From Oscillospiraceae bacterium (GTDB lineage: Bacteria; Bacillota; Clostridia; Oscillospirales; Oscillospiraceae), in assembly GCA_022800755.1 (NCBI GenBank), contig JAAWQX010000007.1, positions 1-64,000 of the forward strand: 64,000 nt of DNA, read 5' to 3'. How positions within the stretch are numbered: position 1 is the stretch's first letter; every line of letters starts with the position of its first letter. Below are positions 60,708 through 64,000 of this stretch, one piece after another. Both the position numbers and the translations under genes were made by a program. Under the pieces are notes generated by a model. The model saw only the letters and a program-made list of their open reading frames with translations. It had not been told where the DNA came from and searched no databases.

Positions 60708-61561
60708 GTATTCAATGCGCACACCTGACCAAGCGGTTCGGGGATAAAGTGATCGCCCTGGATGACGTATCCGTCACCCTGGAGCGGGAAAAAATATACG
60801 GCCTGCTGGGCCGCAACGGGGCTGGCAAATCCACGCTCATGGGCCTGCTGGCGGACCGGGTCCGCCCCACCTCCGGCACCATGACCATCGAGGGCAAGCC
60901 CTTGCATAACAACACCGGACGCGTGTACATGATGAGCGAGGAGACCCTCTACCCCGAAAATCTCAAGGTGCGGGACGTGTTCCGCTGGACGGGGGAGTTC
61001 TACGGCGGCTTTGACCACGATTTGGCCGACCGGCTGTGCGGCGAATTCGGGCTGGACCGAAAGAAAAAGGCCGGAACGCTGTCCACGGGCTATAAGACCA
61101 TTTATAAAATCATCACCGCATTGTGCGTGGATGCGGACTACATCTTTTTGGATGAGCCCGTGCTGGGCATGGACGCCGGGCACCGGGAGATTTTTTACAA
61201 GGCCCTGCTGGAGACCTATATGGCCCGCCCTCGGACTTTCGTGGTGTCCACCCATCTTATCGAGGAAGTGACGGGCGTGATCGAGGACGTTATCATCATC
61301 GACCGGGGCAGACTGCTGAAAACCGCCAGCGTGGAAGACCTGCTGCGCTCCGGGTACAACGTCACCGGTGCCATCGGCGCGGTGGACGAATACTGCCGGG
61401 GCCGGGACATCATCGGATACGATACCGTCGGCGGCATCAAGACCGCGTCGGTGCTGGGCAAAGCGGAAAACGTCCCCGACGGGCTGACGGTCAGCCCCTT
61501 GGACCTGCAAAAGCTGTTCATCCGCATGACGGAGCATAAGGAGGGAACGCGCTATGAATAA
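60704..61561 (+). CDS. ABC transporter ATP-binding protein
   Basis: GLLGRNGAGKSTLMGLLADRV; LDEPVLGMDAGHREIFY. Confidence 0.95.
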   Translation: MSIQCAHLTKRFGDKVIALDDVSVTLEREKIYGLLGRNGAGKSTLMGLLADRVRPTSGTMTIEGKPLHNNTGRVYMMSEETLYPENLKVRDVFRWTGEFYGGFDHDLADRLCGEFGLDRKKKAGTLSTGYKTIYKIITALCVDADYIFLDEPVLGMDAGHREIFYKALLETYMARPRTFVVSTHLIEEVTGVIEDVIIIDRGRLLKTASVEDLLRSGYNVTGAIGAVDEYCRGRDIIGYDTVGGIKTASVLGKAENVPDGLTVSPLDLQKLFIRMTEHKEGTRYE

Positions 61562-62261
61562 ACGGACTTTGGCGGCAACAAAATATCAGCTTTGGGAAAG
61601 CCGCACCGCGGTCATCACCTTTTACATCGTTTTGCTGCTGGTGTTTCTGTGCAACATCATTTTGAACCAGGTCGCCACAGCCGATGACGGCGGCTCACAT
61701 AATAACTATGACGGCATCAGCTTCATTTTCCTGTTCGTAGCGGGAATCACCACCTTCGGGCAGGAGCTTCGGCTGTACCTGCAATGCGGCTTGAGCCGGA
61801 AGCAGCTCACCATCAGTTTGCTGCTCAGTATGCTGGGCCTGTCCCTTATCATGACGGTGTGCGACTTTGTGTTCCATCTGTTCATCACTGCGGCCGCCCC
61901 CTTTGCCCACGGAGTCGTCCTCCCCATGATGGGCCAGATGCTTTACCCGGGGACAAATGTGCTGGTACGCCTTCTGGTCCATTTCTTCGCCTTGACCATG
62001 TTCAGCTATCTGGGTCTGCTGATTTCAGCTATTTTCTTCCAGATCCCCAAAAAGTTCCGCTGGATCTACTGCGCGGGCCTGCCTGTGGGCGCCATCGCCC
62101 TGAGCATCCGCGTCGCCCTCGACTTAGGCTCTGAGCGGGTCACTTCGCTCTTCCTGACTTTCTTCGGCTCGCCGTTGCACGCCATCGGTTCATTCAGCCT
62201 CATCACAGTGGTTTTGCTGCTGATTTCCCATTTTCTGACCATGCGCAGCTATCTGCGGTAA
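61554..62261 (+). CDS. ABC transporter permease-like membrane protein
   Basis: About 6 TM; overlaps the upstream ATPase gene in the GntR operon. Confidence 0.85.
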   Translation: MNKRTLAATKYQLWESRTAVITFYIVLLLVFLCNIILNQVATADDGGSHNNYDGISFIFLFVAGITTFGQELRLYLQCGLSRKQLTISLLLSMLGLSLIMTVCDFVFHLFITAAAPFAHGVVLPMMGQMLYPGTNVLVRLLVHFFALTMFSYLGLLISAIFFQIPKKFRWIYCAGLPVGAIALSIRVALDLGSERVTSLFLTFFGSPLHAIGSFSLITVVLLLISHFLTMRSYLR

Positions 62262-62265
62262 CACG

Positions 62266-62300
62266 TGCAAACTGCCGTCCAAATGGACGGCAGTTTTTGT
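62266..62300 (+). terminator. Terminator
   Basis: aaactgccgtccaaatggacggcagtttttg. Confidence 0.85.
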
Positions 62301-62356
62301 TTACTTGCATTTTTCGGCAAAATTCGTATAATCTCCTATTGGAGGTTGAGTTTGCG

Positions 62357-63304
62357 ATGACTATTCAATTTTTCAACGGCGTGACCCTCACGCTGTACGA
62401 ATTGTTTCTGATTTTCTTTACATACGGGTTCCTGGGCTGGTGCAGCGAGGTGGCGTTCGCCACGCTGAAAACCGGCGGCTTTGTGAACCGGGGCTTTCTC
62501 AACGGCCTCATCTGCCCCATTTACGGGTTCGGTATGTTAATCGTGGTCGTGTGCCTGACCCCGCTCAATGACAGCTGGCCTCTGCTGTTTTTGGGTTCCA
62601 TGGCGCTGACCACGGCGCTGGAATTTTTCACCGGCTGGGTGCTGGAAAAGCTGTTTCAAACCAAGTGGTGGGACTATTCAGAGCGGAAATTTAACGTAAA
62701 GGGCTATATCTGCCTGGAATTTTCCATCCTGTGGGGTCTGGCCTGCGTACTCATCATGCGGGTATTGCACCCGGAGATCATGCGCTTTCTGCATTGGGTC
62801 CCCCACCGGCTGGGACTTTGCGTCATCGCGCTGTGCGTTGTGCTGGGCATCATTGACTTGGCGGCAACGGTATCCGCCATCCGTGGACTGCAAAAGCGGC
62901 TGCGGCGGCTCACCGCCATGGCAGAGGGGATGCACGACGTCTCCGACAGCCTGGGCGGGAATATTTCCGGCGCGGTGCAAGCTGTAAAGGCCTATACCGA
63001 AGAGGAAAAGGCCGTGCTAGAGGAAGTGACCGCTATGGTGGAGGCCCACCGGGCGGAGGAAAAGGCCCTTGCCGCCGCCCACCGTCAGCAAGAGCAGGAA
63101 CTTTGGGACCGCCTCCGGGGCGAGACAAAGGAAGCCCGGGCCGAGCGCCTGCAATTCCGGCAATCGGAGTTCCGGCAAAAGCTGCTGGAGGTTCGTTCCG
63201 GGGAAAAGCGCCTCATCCGGGCCTTCCCCGCTTTGCGAGTCCGTGATGACCAAGATGCTCTGAATCGGCTGCGCAAAGCCATCGACAAAAAGAACGAAAA
63301 ATAA
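62357..63304 (+). CDS. PF06541-like (CmpB/ABC-transporter type IV) membrane protein with long charged C-terminal helix
   Basis: ELFLIFFTYGFLGWCSEVAFATLKTGGFVNRGFLNGLICPIYGFGML; WWDYSERKFNVKGYICLEFSILWGLACV; GGAGG upstream of ATG 62357. Confidence 0.88.
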   Translation: MTIQFFNGVTLTLYELFLIFFTYGFLGWCSEVAFATLKTGGFVNRGFLNGLICPIYGFGMLIVVVCLTPLNDSWPLLFLGSMALTTALEFFTGWVLEKLFQTKWWDYSERKFNVKGYICLEFSILWGLACVLIMRVLHPEIMRFLHWVPHRLGLCVIALCVVLGIIDLAATVSAIRGLQKRLRRLTAMAEGMHDVSDSLGGNISGAVQAVKAYTEEEKAVLEEVTAMVEAHRAEEKALAAAHRQQEQELWDRLRGETKEARAERLQFRQSEFRQKLLEVRSGEKRLIRAFPALRVRDDQDALNRLRKAIDKKNEK

Positions 63305-63305
63305 A

Positions 63306-63340
63306 CGCAACCGCCGCCCCGAAACCGGGGCGGCGGCTTC
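63306..63340. terminator. Bidirectional terminator
   Basis: accgccgccccgaaaccggggcggcggcttctt. Confidence 0.8.
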
Positions 63341-64000
63341 TTATTTGGTCGGAATTTCCACGCTCACAGGCGTATCCGGCACCCACTCATCCGTGCGGAT
63401 CAGGGTCAGATATACCTCGTCATAGTCATAAGCGTCCACATACAGGAATTGGGTCCCGACCCCATCATCGTGGGAATAGCCCATATGCCCGCTGGTATCT
63501 TTTGTGCCGTCCGGCGCGGTGTATTCCCAGGAAAATACGCCGCCGTGGACACCTTGACACTCCCTTGCCACGATTTGCAGTTCCCAGCCCGTGTCCGTGC
63601 GCTTGATAGAATCAATGCGTCCGTCAAATGGGATGGGATCGTGGTCCCCGGTGGTGAGATCGACCCACACCGGTTCGGCGTTTTTGTCCAGGAACGCCGC
63701 GCCGGTGATGACCAATTTCATGCCGCCGGCGTCATAAAAATAATTGCTCTCGGCGTAGAGCGACAGATTTTCTCCGTCTCCCGTCGCGCTGATGCCGCCG
63801 GAACTGCCGGGCTTCAGACGGGTGCCGTCGGAGAGCTCCAGATAAAATTCCAGATGGTACAGCTTCAGCCTGTTGTCCGGGTCGGCCTTGAGATTCACCC
63901 GGATATGGGTGGGATAGGTCTCCACCTGAGTCACCGTGAAGCGCTGGCCGCCCAGGTCCAACGACCGGTTCACCGTGACGGTTCTCCCCTGCTCGGCAAG
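63341..64000 (-). CDS. C-terminal part of a DUF4179-like/hypothetical extracytoplasmic protein, truncated by window edge
   Basis: Frame stays open from 63973 to 64000; beta-rich ...VTQVETYPTHIRVNLKADPDNRLKLYHLEFYLELSDGTRL. Confidence 0.6.
   Translation of the reverse strand, partial: LAEQGRTVTVNRSLDLGGQRFTVTQVETYPTHIRVNLKADPDNRLKLYHLEFYLELSDGTRLKPGSSGGISATGDGENLSLYAESNYFYDAGGMKLVITGAAFLDKNAEPVWVDLTTGDHDPIPFDGRIDSIKRTDTGWELQIVARECQGVHGGVFSWEYTAPDGTKDTSGHMGYSHDDGVGTQFLYVDAYDYDEVYLTLIRTDEWVPDTPVSVEIPTK

Overview
The window looks like chromosomal DNA from a moderately GC-rich Clostridia/Oscillospiraceae-like Firmicute. The taxon is inferred from gene content (IspH-S1 fusion, GerW/YtfJ, ScpAB and DUF1540 neighbourhoods). 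The left end (1-8.5 kb) is a complete type I-C CRISPR-Cas locus on the minus strand: cas3-cas5c-cas8c-cas7-cas4-cas1-cas2, an AT-rich leader, then an array that runs off the left edge (8 repeats and 7 spacers visible). The rest is mostly housekeeping: membrane pyrophosphatase, an amino-acid ABC transporter, mnmA, an FMN riboswitch with a RibU-like gene, infC-rpmI-rplT, deoC, an ispH-rpsA fusion, cmk, scpAB, lon-clpX-clpP-tig, thrC, rnhB-ylqF-lepB-rplS, a pgk-tpiA-gpmI-eno glycolytic cluster and a GntR/ABC operon. No tRNA, rRNA, prophage or intact transposon was recognised. The best second-look items are: a well-formed internal ribosome-binding site and in-frame start inside cas8c (candidate Cas11c); adjacent near-duplicate spacers differing by 2 nt at one end; an ATGA-coupled SLOG / small exported protein / CAT-like acyltransferase cassette; an inverted repeat that would occlude the ribosome-binding site of an MBL-fold gene; two unannotated hydrophobic micro-ORFs (25 and 27 aa); and a dense cluster of palindromes between the DUF1540 gene and thrC. 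All calls come from reading sequence and motifs; no database search or folding program was run.
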